Shown here: piece after piece, positions 9,553 to 22,021 of the stretch
Layout of the letters: the number at the start of each line of letters is the position of its first letter
How positions within the stretch are numbered: the stretch's first letter is position 1
Source: Perkinsus olseni
Taxonomy: Eukaryota; Perkinsozoa; Perkinsida; Perkinsidae
NCBI GenBank assembly: GCA_013115135.1
Contig: JABANP010000353.1
Span: 1-55,028, forward strand
DNA length: 55,028 bases
Direction: 5' to 3'
Made by a program: the position numbers and the translations under genes
The notes under the pieces: generated by a model
Told to the model about the DNA's origin: nothing
What the model saw: the letters and a program-made list of their open reading frames with translations, nothing else
Databases searched by the model: none

Positions 9553-10392
9553 TCACTGTTGTAAAGGTGCGTCGATATGAGGCAGGGACTTGTTGTTCGG
9601 TACGAAGGACACCACGTTCCTCGTCGAGTCGTAGACGAACTCTGCGGGTATTTTGACGAACTGTAACGTGACCTTGACGTAGGGGTTGTTGAACTGAAAG
9701 ATCTCACCGGAGCTTCCCTTCTCTAGGTTGTACCTTGCGTAACCAGACTGGTACTGAAAAGAACTGGGACGTTTCGTAGCATCGTAGAGGTAGGTGTACC
9801 CATAGTTGGTTGATGAGTCAGCGCGGACGCGAACAGTGTTGAAGTTCGGACCAAACACTTGATACAGACCATTCGGCTGCCTTCCTTCAGGTGCAGAAGA
9901 ACGTAGCTGCCTTCCTCTAGGTGCAGAAGAACGTAGCTGCCTCCGACTTCTGAAGAAAGGCACAGTGCAATCGGCCACCGTTCCCGGGGGTGGGGTGCAT
10001 CCTCGAGTGAGAGTATAAGCATACGTTCCATCCTTAGCAACCATCTCAACGACATCAGGTGTATCGGATGTCACCTTAAGGTCGAAGCCGACGTCGAAGT
10101 AGGGGTATACCTCAGGACCTTCAATATGCCCATAACGTTTCAAGATGATCCTATCATTCTCGAACGTAACATTGTCATATCGCATGGCGAAAAAGTGCGC
10201 AGCAAACAAGGTATACACAAACTCAGCACTCGACTCGGACTTGTACTCAAAAAACATACATCCCGCGATGTCATCTCTTTGAGGTACTTCCTTCCAGACC
10301 GGAAACGCACAGTACCTTCCTGGTTCGAGAGGTAGGCCACCACTGGCAAGAACAGCAATAGAGACGACCACGAATGAGATGGATGATAACAT
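9553..10392 (-). CDS. Secreted protein of unknown function
   Basis: This is an uninterrupted 279-residue frame. The start chosen is the ATG at 10392, which begins directly with a signal peptide (MLSSISFVVVSIAVLASGG); a few upstream codons are open but lack ATG. The mature part opens with LEPGRYCAFPVW and is rich in aromatic residues and beta-type stretches. Residues ~145-175 contain a duplicated RQLRSSAP unit from a 27-bp tandem repeat. I recognise no enzyme family. The L-x-x-G-x-Y opening resembles the secreted proteins at 51.9-53.1 kb, so it may belong to a lineage-specific family. No intron is needed, unlike most genes here. Confidence 0.7.
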   Translation of the reverse strand: MLSSISFVVVSIAVLASGGLPLEPGRYCAFPVWKEVPQRDDIAGCMFFEYKSESSAEFVYTLFAAHFFAMRYDNVTFENDRIILKRYGHIEGPEVYPYFDVGFDLKVTSDTPDVVEMVAKDGTYAYTLTRGCTPPPGTVADCTVPFFRSRRQLRSSAPRGRQLRSSAPEGRQPNGLYQVFGPNFNTVRVRADSSTNYGYTYLYDATKRPSSFQYQSGYARYNLEKGSSGEIFQFNNPYVKVTLQFVKIPAEFVYDSTRNVVSFVPNNKSLPHIDAPLQQ

Positions 10393-11210
10393 GTGACGCG
10401 GCAGAGTCGACACGACTAAGAAAATCGGTTTTTCGGAAATGTGGAATGCGAATTCTCGACTGCCACTGACAAGTTATATTAGAACTCTGAGCTTTCGAGG
10501 ATGAATCCGGTTAGCTAAACCAGCTAACTATGCAGCTAGGCTATTCCCGCTAGCACGCCAGCACAGAAGACATGCATTGGCTAGCGAAGGATGCGATTTG
10601 TATTGATTCAATTCCCTATCGTGAGTGATGAACCCTATGTGTCTGACGGCGTCAGACTGACGCTCCAATTGGTCATCGTAATGTGTGTCTTCCGACTCGG
10701 AAGTTCCCAGTGGCAAATCCAGTCTACTCGAGGATTGAATTCAAATCGGTCAACGAGTCAATTTGACTCATCGCGGGGAGCTAGACGGCGTCACGGCGGT
10801 GTCACCACCGTGGTGACACTCTCAGTGATTGCGTCACCCTGACGCTAACGTCTACCCGTCTCCGCTGTCCGGTAATTCCCGAAATCCCGGGGAGAAGGAC
10901 AAATTCCAGGGAAGCGTACTCGGCGATCTGCTCGCCGTGGGTAACTGCAGGGATCGGATTGCCCTCTCGGGCTTCAGGAGTTTATTTTCTCGGTTCATCT
11001 GCGCCTGTTGCCTTCTTCTGACCGTCGCATGCGGTTCCTTTGAATTTCTCCTTCACATGCGTGCGTGTCCTCATCGTGTCCCTTTTGCATTGCGGTGGAG
11101 ATATGAACTGATGTACGGTGAATTTCTTGCGTGTGTTAGCCAGTAAAAAGATGTGGTGTGTGAAGCCGAATGGGCTCCTTTGTTTGAGTCTGGGCTTTCA
11201 TCGACGCGCT

Positions 11211-11440
11211 GTCAAACCTGGATGGGAACTTGTGACAAGTTACTTGTCAATCTTGCCCGTGTATCGTCGAACTTGGCTGTGATACCGTCATTTTTGTCCT
11301 CGTCAAACTCGGACTTCACATTGAAATTCTTGGTGTTAACATATTCGACATGTGTCAAACTCGCTTCGTCATTGTCAAACTTGCTTGCGAGTCACAAGTT
11401 CGGACGTTGTCACTCTTGCCTGCTCACTAGTCAAACTTGC
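11211..11440 (+). repeat. Degenerate minisatellite with GTCAAACTTG core
   Basis: Cores close to GTCAAACTTG occur at 11211, 11246, 11266, 11302, 11354, 11374 and 11430, with weaker ones at 11287, 11391 and 11409. Most spacings are 15-21 bases. It is an eroded tandem array and has no coding support. Confidence 0.5.
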
Positions 11441-12196
11441 ACGGGAAATGGTGTAGTACGCCCCACTCCCCCTCTCCACACTCAGAGGTTTCAGCTGACC
11501 AGAGAAGTCGCTGCAACAGTCGACGGTTGGGTTTGAGTGATAGATCGTGCTACCTCGAACTTGATCGGTTTAACCAGCGTCCATACCTCATGTTTCAATT
11601 GGTGTGATGAGTGGTTATCGCGTATATGGTCTCATTAGCTCGAGCTGTTCAAACGACATCGTGGCGATCTCAGCGAAGGCTACAGGAAACATCGAAAAGA
11701 GTCTGAGCCAGAAGCACCCTAGGAAGATGCGCGCCCACGTGTAGTGTATTGAACAGAGGACACATCCTGCCTTTTGGTTGACTATCGTCCGCGGACAGAG
11801 GACCCCGACGACCGAGTCGATGATTCGTAGAATTATGAGCCCCTTTAGCTCTCGTCTGCCCAAAAACGGAACAATGAAGCGGAGCGAAGCGAGTGATCAG
11901 GCATGCAGCTTGACGATCCCTTTCTCGACTAAATGCATCACTTTCTGGGCCAACTGGGGCGGTAGTTGACGCGGGTCGAGTTGAGCCTGCGGGTTCGACT
12001 GGAGGTATCTAGAAGTACCCGTGACCACCGTGAGCTTCGATGACCCGATAGACGCGTTCGAGCTTACTGCAACAGGCTCTTCATTTGCGGATCACCGAGA
12101 AGATTCTGAGACATCACACAATGCACTGATCTGAATCTCGACACCATCACGATCACCTCGATCGTATTCTTTGGGTAGAAGCTGCGGTTCCCCGGT

Positions 12197-12452
12197 CCAG
12201 CTACCTCACGAATCACGAGGTAGCTGGGTCGAGGAAACTCAGTGTACGTGTGCCACGCTCAGCGTGGACTTACCATAGCAGCGCTGCTGCACTCGTCAGG
12301 CAACGAAGAGTGATTCAACGGCAGTAGTTCGATTATGGGAACCATAGTATGGGTGAAGTTGAAAGCGCCCGTGAGTTTAAAACTTTCTCAGTACTGGGAC
12401 AAACCCTAACGGTAAAGGTACGGCGTTGCGCCGCATGCTCACCGTTAGGGTT
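12197..12452. repeat. Cluster of perfect hairpins
   Basis: Four inverted repeats lie within 260 bases. 12197-12227 has 11-bp arms CCAGCTACCTC/GAGGTAGCTGG. 12253-12267 is CCACGCT, one base, AGCGTGG. 12277-12288 is AGCAGCGCTGCT. 12402-12452 has 12-bp arms AACCCTAACGGT/ACCGTTAGGGTT with a nested GGCG-TTG-CGCC hairpin. No tRNA fold or protein frame explains them. Confidence 0.7.
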
Positions 12453-13553
12453 GCCGCAGCGACACATGGCCCACCTCAGAGTCCACGGATATCTCATTTT
12501 TATCACCACTGGGAGTGTTCCCCGCGGGCGATAAGCTTGGAACCGGCGAACTTTCAGAGGCGAGCTTCTCGAAGTGACGCGACATCAAAGCGCTGAAAGC
12601 TCGGAGCCACTCCGCCAGATCCTGCAGATAACACGTCGTGCATAAGATGATCCGGGCTAATTAAACCAGTGCGACAGAGCGACATGGCTAACGGCTTGAA
12701 GAACGCGTTATCACGGTCACTACACCAAAACGGTGTGGCCATCTCTCGAGGGCTACCATGCCATACAGGACACCGAGCTGTGATACAACACGTTTTGAAC
12801 GGGTAGTTCGATCGTCACAGTGCAACACTAGCAAGATATGCTGCTCCAAGCTTGGAGAGGCCAAGGGATAAACATCACGGGTGGAAAATACAACCGACTC
12901 GTGAAATTTACCGTCCCTGTCAAAGAGGAGCGAAAACACGGTAACAGGGCGTCATTTGGATTGACTCAATTCTGAGAAATGCTTGCGGTCTCGGAAACCG
13001 TACCGTAGCAGGCTACGGTCCCGTAGAGCCCTACGCTTGCAAACACGCTTATAACGACTGCTTATCTTCTTACTGTATCGCCGGCGATCTCACGCTTAGC
13101 CTTCTCTGGATTCTCCTGCATCGTCCTTAGGACTCTCTGATATCGCGGGTCCGCGAATCCCTAAACTGGTGTGCTACCGACTAACTTGAAAGCGAAAACG
13201 ACACAGTCATTTTCGGCACGGTTATTCGGTGATACTATCCGCGAAACCGCTGCTCGATTTGGACCTGTTCGCTGTTTGAATTTACATCTTGCTAGCCTTT
13301 ATTCTAGCACGGTTCGTCATTTAACTCTATTACACGGAGTAGATACGCAGAAATATCTTTTCTCCAAGATGTCATTCGCGTATCAAACTGGCACATACAG
13401 CACATGAGTTGACATCTAACGGCTTACGCGCCACGTGCGCTACGCGTTACCGAGAGAAACGAAGGAAAGGATTTTTTGATATCTCTCCAGGTTGAACAGT
13501 GTTTTCTCAATAATAATGCAGGCTAGGCACAATCCAGAAGTCTCCTAGTGCTG

Positions 13554-13817
13554 CTAGCATCCGAATGACGCGGCCTCGATGAGTTTATGGCTCCTATCAA
13601 AAACACTGATGCCAAACTCTAGTGGCACCAGTGGTGCAACCGCAGCAGAGTTGTCATGTGTCACCTTGGCGAGTGAAGGATTGGCCATCACAGCCTTCAA
13701 AAGCTCAGGGGACAGCCAGGCGTCAGAGTCGGTCGTCAGTCGTTTCGCGGCATCAGCGATAGACGCCTGAACCTGAACGAAGACCAGATGCAATACCATC
13801 ACTATTCCTGTATACAT
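13554..13817 (-). CDS. Small predicted secreted protein or first exon
   Basis: A true ATG at 13817 opens an 87-residue frame. It starts with a hydrophobic leader (MYTGIVMVLHLVFVQVQA) and continues with a helical stretch (SPELLKAVMANPSLAKVTHD). The last ~20 residues look less protein-like, so the real product may splice onward. I do not recognise the family. Confidence 0.35.
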   Translation of the reverse strand: MYTGIVMVLHLVFVQVQASIADAAKRLTTDSDAWLSPELLKAVMANPSLAKVTHDNSAAVAPLVPLEFGISVFDRSHKLIEAASFGC

Positions 13818-13859
13818 TTCGTTGTCCCAATCTCAAGCTGAGCTTTGGCGCTTCTGGTT

Positions 13860-16800
13860 CTACACTCCTGCTACTTCTTCAAAGTAGCATGATTCAAGTG
13901 AGTAACGTTTCTCAATTCCCGCACCTAGCTCGGAATTCCTACTACGAATACCGTCGCGTTGAGTTGACAGTTCACAATCTCCATCCGCCGACTCTCCGGA
14001 ACGCCATTCTGGTAACGGCAGTGTTGTCCTTGAGCGCGCCAAAAACCCCATGAGCTTAGCGTCGAAGAGAGCCAGTCATTCGGTTCATGCTCGTGAAAGA
14101 GCTGTAGCCAACTTGCATGGGTGGGTTATCAACTCAGTGAAGGTCCGGGCTTTGCCTGGAGCAGGTTCAAGCAATCGTAGCAAGCATCGTTTGTGCGCGA
14201 GCTGTTCGCGCGCGCCCGTAATCGACCAAAGTGGTGGCGTTGCGTTCGTGGTTGTAGGGAGCGGAACCCGGCGTGAGAAGGTCTTCCGGGCCGGTTCCGA
14301 GGTAATTTTTCTTTTACCCTTGGTTAGTTATCTGGGAGACATTGCCTGTGTGCTTGCGTGCCAGGCAATGTGACTGCGGTGTTGTATTGGCCGCTGGCCC
14401 GAGGCGTGTTGGACATCCTGGCGATGTCTGCTGGTCTTCGGGTCTCGGGCTGATTTACACCACAGTCTCACCCAACACTCCCAGTTGACTGATGCGATGC
14501 GGCGAAGCGTGTCTTGAGTGAGCTCACCTCTGGTAACTTCAAGGCCTCCTGAGGTTGCGAAGTGATATCGTCTAGTCGGCGACAGCCAATATGGGTGAGG
14601 TCAATGACGTCATCTGTCGGCGGCTTCTCCCCCTTCCTCTTCGTTTTCGTCTTACTCAAGAGGAACCCCTAAGCAAAGGGTGTTTCAAAACTTCGTGAAC
14701 GGCTTCGAGTCTGTGCATTCTTCAACGCGGAATCTTTTGAAAACAAATTTTCGAGGAGATGCAGCCAATATCACAAGGAATCCAGTTGTAAAAAACGGTC
14801 TGAGACTAATGCGAGCCGAGAATCTACCGCATCTCGGACACCTTGCATAGGATCTTGATGATTGGGGTCAGGGCTTAGACGTAACCCTGGATTCAAACCG
14901 CGTGAACGCTTGCGATTGAGCTCGCAGTCAAATGATATGGCAGTGATAACAACCGAGAAGGGGCGTGCCTCCTCTGAGCACCCCTCGGCTGATCTACTAA
15001 GAAAAATTTTAATCCTCACTTTTTTCAGACCGTGCTGAGGCTCTGTCTTATCACTTCGACGAGTAGCCATAGCGGGTCGCGGCATCTTTTCCTCCTCGAC
15101 CGGATTCTCGTTTGCTGGCGGGTCTCTTGGCTGGAATGCTTCGATTCTGACAGACAAATCGAGTCGCTCCGCTCATCGCTTCTCCGAAAACTCGTGCGCC
15201 TTCCTCTCATGGGCATGATCCGGTTCCTAACGAAGATTTCGCCACAGAATTTTGCAGCAGTACGATCACCAATGATGATTATGCATGTCCAGTTACAATT
15301 TATTTTGTGGCGCGTGGAGGAAAAACATGAAAAGCTCAGTTACCCCTAGAGTCCAAGGGCTCACCAAACACCCTTCCATTGACTGCGGCAACAGCATGCT
15401 CACTGGCAGAGACGTAACAAAAGCTCCCACATCACCACTCGTGATTCACGAGTACTGCACGAGTAGTGCTGCAGTTCTATTGAGACTGATACGCGTTCGA
15501 CCTCGTACACCTCAGCAACCGTTCCTTCTGTAATGAGTGCTACATGGCGAAGTCCACCGCTATCAATCCACGCCTCAATGAAATAAGCAGCACGCTCATC
15601 GGTGAAAGTATCGTCTTGTCTTAGGAGTAGATGAGCATTCCTGCTTCTCCCTACTTAAGCCACGCTCAAAAAATTTGCCATCGCGGAAGTTCGCTCTCAT
15701 TTCGCTACAAACTTCACAAAACGTATTGGCACCGAAAAATTTCCCACGCAATTTCGCAGGACAACTGCGAAAATTTCGCAGTCCTCAAACGTCTGTCACC
15801 CTTTTCAAGTCTAACTGTCCCCAAGCGCCTCGACGTTCTAAAGTTTCGAAATATTCCAAGAACGTGCTCTAATATCAAACTCACCGTCGCTTGAGCGAAG
15901 TAATTTGCTCAGAACAGTCTTCCAATGGCGGTGGCAAATCGTCCATGACCGAAAAGCTAGAGGTGTCAGAAAACCACTCCTTTCAATTGACCGATCAAGA
16001 CCAATCTTCACTGAGATAAAACCCTTTAAAAGCCACTTTGATCCATACGGCCATTTAAACTGACATCATAAATATCCCCGGAGCGACAACGGTAACTGCC
16101 GCTCTCGCCACGGCAAGGACGCGACATAAGCACGTAACAGAAAAAAAGAAAGCGATACATACTGTATCGTTTTCAACTCTATCATAAAGTTGAAATCGCT
16201 CCCTCCTCAAGTCCGCATTATTGTTGCTCCACGCTGGGCTGCGTCCATTCTCTACACCACCACTGATCATCGTTCAAGTTGAATCTGGAATAACTAGAGC
16301 ATCGACAGCAAAAGGTCTCGGGTTCGAATCCCAGCGAGCGCATCTTACATGTAGAAGCTGTCGGGATTGCTCAGGTCTTTATAATTGCCCACCGGTGAGA
16401 TCTCGGATGGGGATGTATGACCGAGAACGAAAACAGAAAGGAAGCATCGGGTCCTGAACAAGAAGAAGCTAATACGGCGTATCAGGTCGTATCCTATGGA
16501 CGAGCATTTACTATCAACTATAATAATATAACAATGGATGATGAAACGGTTCTGAAACGGTGTCAATCGATTTTCACTCTTAGTACACCTTTCAAAGATC
16601 ATTGATAAACTCTCCTTATTGGGCAAGCTATCTCAAAAAAGGTGATTTACAGGCCCGAATCATTGGCTCACAGCGACCTCATCCGGCGGTCGAGATAACG
16701 GGATAACCCTACGGGATAACTCGTTAATTTCGAAGAGTCTCTTAACCACTTTTGGACAGTACACTAGTAATAACAATTAAAACTGATTGAAAAAATTTCA

Positions 16801-17030
16801 GAATTGTTTCATCATTCGACGTTGTTTTATGGGCGAGCGAAACTGACGCCTCCTTGCAAAATTCCGAAACCCCGATTTTGTGAGAATTTTTTGCCCAGTG
16901 CATCGATGCCCTATCGAGCTTCAAACTAGTGTACTGGTACTGACGGACTTCAACTCCGCCAAATTCCGCGAGTTTTCGAAAACCGGACCCCACTACCTTG
17001 CCAACCTGTTAACAGCCCATTCGTGATTGA
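13860..17030. other. Gene-poor stretch
   Basis: No gene could be supported. Minus-strand open segments at 14468-14659 and 14771-15157 lack ATG starts and family similarity. The stretch contains the hairpins 14339-14371 (ACATTGCCTG arms) and 15437-15453 (ACTCGTG-ATT-CACGAGT), a tRNA relic near 16288-16340, and AT-rich spacer upstream of the hexosaminidase gene's 3' end. Confidence 0.45.
16288..16340 (+). pseudogene. tRNA relic (D-arm and T-arm remnants)
   Basis: The sequence reads TAACTAGAGCATCGACAG, then GGTCTCGGGTTCGAATCCCAG and GCGAGCG. These match the 3' side of a D-arm and a perfect T-arm/B-box, but the anticodon arm is largely deleted and no 5' acceptor strand pairs. It is probably a tRNA pseudogene or the head of a tRNA-derived SINE. 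Confidence 0.5.
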
Positions 17031-17034
17031 ATGG

Positions 17035-20000
17035 ACATATATCTTCATCAGCACACCACAACCTCTCCGCTATGGCAGCCGCTCGCAGCCACACTCTTGG
17101 CATAAACACACTGGCGTCCACAGACTCTCCTGAGGAAGCCTCGATAACTCCCTTCCCGTCCACATAGAAGTGCCCAGAGGCTACCCGTCTTGAGTTCTGT
17201 CGTAAATATCCGCTAAGACACGCGAGGGAGAGACCCGCTCGAATCTGGAATTCTCATGCGACGATTTTCTTCACAACAGGTTCTTACCGAGTAGCTCAAA
17301 ATTCATACGATATCCCGATAAATTAAAACTCATGATCCACGCTAATAACCTCCGAAGAATTGCCGTCCATTGGTGCCCTCTGTCTCACCATTGACGTTGA
17401 GATTTCCACAACGGAAAACCCCTGGGGAATTTTTACGACTGAACTGTATTGAGCTTTGCTACTGAGATAATCTGTCTCATATATTGCGCATGTAATATCA
17501 TACGATAATGATACGAATAAAATTGACATGATGGAGATGGTCCCACAGATTCCAAATTCAACACAACTTCAACCAATGCTAAAACAACTTCCCTCGGCTT
17601 GCCAAAATTCACAGGCCCCAATAACCCAATAACCCCCCCATGACTACCCCACATGCACGCCTCTCCACCTTTGATAACCCCGGCTCCATCTCGCTTCAAC
17701 GGCACGTCATAAAATTTCGCCCAATCACTGAGGAAGAGAAAATTGGTCCACGAAAATCGGATCAGCAACGTACTCGCCGAGGAGGTCCAAATAGAAGGCA
17801 GAGCTGTAAATGAGACTCCCGAACTTTCCAGAGTCAGCCATCTGAAAAAGATCCCAAGTAAACGTATCCCAGGTTGATCATAGGATCGCTCACGTCCAAC
17901 GTCTGCGATGTGTCATAACGCCAGATCTGCCAAGTGTCGATGGTATCAGCCTGGGTCGTGTGGTCGTCGAGGAAATCATTCCACAGAATCACGCGAGCAC
18001 CTCGACGTCAATTTTGAGACGCTACCAAAATGCTGGTCAGCCCAACCTGTTCGCTTCTTCACTTCCGCTATCGTATGGGAGATCCAATAGTCCACGAGGT
18101 CGGTTCGATTGTGGAATTTACTGAACCAGGAAAAAGTTCGGTTCAGGCGAGCAGCACTCAAGGGACGATTTCCTCAGAATTGGGAAAAAATTCCGATGAA
18201 GTTGACACAGAAATCGAATCGATGAGAAATATTGTGGAAAATTTCGCGCGAATCTTCATACGAGTGCACGGTCAAAGATGCTTTAGTCATCCTTCGACGC
18301 CTCGTAGCGGGGTATTGATATCGCCGAATATTAGCCCACCCGTGTTCCCTAGTCCACTGTTCCAATGCCGGAGTATTCCAAGCATCTCCGACCTCATCGC
18401 CTCCAAGATGAACCACTCTCTCACCTGAGAAGTTTCAGACGAAAAATCACAGGAGACATCACAAAATTTTTCCGAAAGTTAAGAGCCACAATGACCGTTG
18501 CGCTCAACATCCCTTTCAAAACAGAAAAAGTTGGTATGAAAGATGGATTTTATTGTCCAAGTTATTCTTTCCATCACGGAATCCTTGACGACGGAAAGCA
18601 AACACCGATTGCTGTGTCGGTTATGTGCCTCAAGCTTAGGATATCTTAGCTTGGGTTAGTGCGCAATCACTGGTCATACAGTCGACGAGCTCCTCAAGTG
18701 AATTATCACTTCCTATGATCAACGATCTCGCACTAGCGCCAGAGACAGAGCGTAGCTCTACCGCCCGCGTCGGTTGTTTGCTAGATGGCGATAAAAGAAA
18801 ATTCTCCTTTGAAAGTCACCTTGAATATATAAAAGCATTCCGATGACGAGCATGCACGAGATCGAAGTACTTCGATTTCGTGCGCGAGCGAGTTTAGTCA
18901 CCAATAGCAGATCATGATAATCATAGATTCTGAATTTACAGGAAGTTCTCTTTCATATGGCATTCTTAATTTTCTGCGCCTTTATCGGACACTTCGTCGC
19001 CGGTTACCCGTGAAGTAGGGTATCGCCTTATTACCATTGTTAACCCTTCCCTGCCCACAGTAGAACAACTCGACGACCTCCGAGATAACATCAACCGCCA
19101 TCTTGCTGGTCCGTTCACTGATAGGGTCCATCCAGTAGTCAGCCTCTCCTGTGAGGAAAGGGTATCTGCCAAAGCAGAGTGCGGTGAAAAAGAAGGAAGT
19201 CGCTTTGAGAGCAACATCTGTAGTGATCCGCTCCTCCTTATCGCCGTTTTACCGGATACATCATTGTGTTCGATCTGTCTCCGCGGCGTGTGCAGGTCGA
19301 TGATATCTTAGCGCCCTTTGTGTATTGCTCTAGCGTGAAGCTAGTAGTTACTATAATTTTAATATATGCAAAACTAAGAAGTATCAAGAGCCTAACTTCC
19401 TTTCCTATGTCACAGCTTCCGTCGAGTTCAAAGGGTGGCGAGATCCCTGCTGTTTCTAGCGAACGGCCTGGTCAAGCCGGGAACACTACAATTCTCGCCT
19501 TGACGAACAGCCTGAACCGCTCCCTACGAGGAAGGTACGTCGCGACGTACCTTTGCTGAAATCTTGGGAATGTTCATTTCAACCGACTACCTACAATGAG
19601 TTTTCTTCCAGGGCACTTTGAATTTTGGTCACGACCGGGGATAAAACTCGAGACCTGTCATTCTTAGTGATGTGCGATTTCGAATACCGCAGAGCTACCC
19701 GGGGCAACCAGACGCCGAGTGTTGTGCTTGGCCAGGGTGTCATGGAAAAGCGAGAGTCACGCAGAATCCGTGTTCCACGCCCGCAACGGGCTGACGACTG
19801 TCGGGCTGAATGAGCCCGGCCGAGGATCTGCGTCACAGATCCCGGAGCATATATTCCGATTGAGCAGATTAACATTGAAAATTCAAGGTCCTTTGCGGCA
19901 AGGCAGCAAGAATTGTCACAATCCAGGGGAGGGACTCACCCTCGAATCCAGCTGGTAGTGTGAGCGGGCACATCTATTTCCGGTATAACCTTAATATTCA

Positions 20001-21998
20001 AACTATTAGCATACTCGACGACCTCCCTCACCTCGGCCGCCGTGTACCTGAGGGAAGATTATCATAGAAAACGTTTCGGAAGTTCTTGTTAGCGTCTGAG
20101 GGCCTCATCCTTGCCATTCGAGACGCCTTCTAGACTTTTGAAGCCCACAGAGTAATGGTGCAGCGTGAGAGGCGTTAGTTCAAAGCTACTGTCGAAGTCG
20201 TCGTGGAGTCGTGTTGGCCGAATTATACGATAGGGAATCCTCACGGCGCGCGTGGCCGTCATGCCTGAGGGCTTGCGGACTGCTTCTACGCGGACTAGAA
20301 ACGTATCCTTCCGCAATACCCCTCCTAATGGTGGTCGGACGAACCACTCCTCAGACCGGAAAAATCGAACTTACGAAACAGGCGTTGGGTTGTTGAATTG
20401 CAACGGGCTGTAGTTCTCAAGCTGCACTGAGAAACTGATGTCATCGGATATGTGCCAATGAAGGACATTCATCTGAACGCGGATGAGCAAAGACGTCAGC
20501 TCTCGCGAGAAATCACCGCTTGGAGATCTGTGTTGGTAAGTGAAGATTAAGAATTCGGAAGGCAGTCAAGGGTAAACGGGCTCGAAAAATTAGGCCACAG
20601 CTTGTATTCAAAAACCTGATCCTGGGGCCGTTTTTACGCGCGAAAAGAAAGAATCGTTTGCCAACTTCAGAGCGCTGAGTTTCTAGAACAGGCGGCAAGG
20701 TAGTCGTGGATGTATCATTCTGATAGAAAAGCTGCAGTTAAGTGACGAGCAAAATTATTACAGTGGGGACGACAGAAGCTTTCCTCATACATCGTACTGT
20801 ACATGGTACGATCGCCACGTCTCTCAGTGGAGAGGGCGCTTCCCGCTGTTATGCCAATAATACACAATGGCGGTTTTGAAAACCTCATAGAACCTCTACG
20901 TAGAGTATAACGGATTGAATAGAACAATTACGATGACATAGTGAATAAAAACTATATTGTATGCTATCATTGATAGCTACGAGGCACGAGCTGCATAGCA
21001 ACTCTTAGGAATTTTGTGATGGGGCAGTGCATCCTATGCTCACCTACCCAGTCTTAGTCCCCTCACGCCTCACCTTGACCCAAGCCATTGTGTGAAGATT
21101 CTTCTTGATCAGGTCCACGGGAAGATACCTCCGCCCAGTATCGATGAGCATCCCTCTGTGAGGGAAGGAAGGATAATCGGTGATGTTGAAGCCCGTGTTA
21201 ATGATCGAGGTCAGACCGTCTGCGTGATTGTGCGAGATTTGAAACTGATGAAAAAATAGGAAATCGACCACGCTCGTCCGAGAGAGACAGCGGTATCTTC
21301 TGTTATTCTCAGCTCGTATCGAACTTCATCGAAATAGTCTCCGCGAGTTCGCAATGAGAAACTAAAGGAGGCGGAGTCAAAACTCACCGCTGTGAGCATG
21401 CCGTAGAAGAAGCCGCTTGTGGTGCTGAACTTGAGATGACAGAGTTGTGCAGTGCAGTTGAACTCGTATGCTCCATCCACCAAGCCAACATGATATTCTA
21501 CACTCACCGCCACTGGGCGAGATGGCGCTGAGGGCACAGCACAGGTCAGCTGTAACGCACAACGACAGTTTGGTGGAGTGGTTCAAGGCTTCTAGCGCTA
21601 ACCACAAGGGCGTTGGATCGAACCCAACACTCGTCAAATCATAACCATCTTCGTCGCTTTCAGCCCGGGCAAGCTACCACAACAGAGCTCAACCTACTTG
21701 TTATCTGCATTCCGTTGGAGAAGTTGTTGAGAACGAAGTCTAAGTCCTCTTGTACAACAGGGCCGCCGTTGGCCTGCAGCTCGAAGGTAAAATAACTGCC
21801 ATAATTGTCCCCGGTCTCTGAGACAAACGCAAATACCCGAAGACTGGTGAGCTCTTGCGATGATCGGCGTTGCGATTCGCCCCCGGTAAACTTCGTCTTG
21901 CCGAGAACTCCGCACGTCGACCAACCACAAGACCTCAGCTGCGCCCTGCTCGGAACGGCTAGGGGAATGGTGAACTTTGACGAGAAGGGAACTTTTAC
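17035..21998 (-). CDS. Beta-N-acetylhexosaminidase (glycoside hydrolase family 20)
   Basis: This enzyme removes terminal N-acetylhexosamines from glycans or chitin fragments, usually in lysosomes or outside the cell. The first five exons splice in frame with GT-AG ends: 21698-21998 (5' edge uncertain), 21388-21512, 21074-21244 (YPSFPHRGMLIDTGRRYLP), 20375-20472 (MNVLHWHISDDISF) and 19940-20047 (YTAAEVREVVEY...VIPEIDVPAHT). Later exons are placed by similarity: ~19.4-19.5 kb; ~19.03-19.24 kb (DPISERTSKMAVDVISEVVELF); ~18.30-18.43 kb with the catalytic Asp-Glu (VVHLGGDEVGDAW); ~18.05-18.11 kb; ~17.85-17.98 kb (RVILWNDFLDDHT...WQIWRYD); ~17.72-17.81 kb; ~17.61-17.73 kb (VIKGGEACMWG); and ~17.04-17.19 kb (VFMPRVWLRAAAIAERLW). 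All key GH20 blocks are present in order. The N-terminal exon abuts the end of the Helitron, so the true start may be displaced or lost. Confidence 0.85.
21564..21635 (+). pseudogene. tRNA-Ser-like relic in a hexosaminidase intron
   Basis: This 72-base stretch has a tRNA-Ser-like D-arm (GGTGGAGTGGTTCAAGGC), a GCTAA anticodon-loop-like piece, a T-arm with a GTTGG/CCAAC stem around ATCGAAC, and a 3' ACTCGTC. Two acceptor pairs fail, and the long variable arm of a true tRNA-Ser is missing. It lies antisense within the 21513-21697 intron. Confidence 0.45.
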
Positions 21999-22001
21999 CT
22001 A

Positions 22002-22021
22002 CTAGGCCTTCGTGGCGAAGG
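22002..22021 (-). other. Helitron 3' terminus (hairpin + CTAG)
   Basis: Reading the minus strand, a 6-bp stem with a 3-base loop (CCTTCG/CGAAGG) is followed directly by CCTAG and then a T from the host. This matches the Helitron rule of a terminal hairpin, a CTRR end and insertion next to T. The hairpin-to-end spacing is shorter than usual. Confidence 0.65.

Larger units (their letters stand above)
10440..13550. other. Gene-poor stretch with palindromes and a degenerate repeat
   Basis: I see no convincing gene in this 3.1 kb. Short open minus-strand segments at 11615-11863 (hydrophobic) and 12554-12939 could be exons of an unrecognised gene but have no family match. The stretch holds the palindromes 10641-10657 and 10799-10819, the GTCAAACTTG-type repeat at 11211-11440, a terminus-like GGAAATGGTGTAG at 11446-11458, the hairpin cluster 12197-12452 and the inverted repeat 13002-13019. 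Confidence 0.5.

Noticed and set aside
20089..20316. Open minus-strand frame between hexosaminidase exons
   Set aside because: The flanking exons (ending at 20375 and starting at 20047) splice in frame and join GH20 motifs directly, so this lies in an intron and needs no product.
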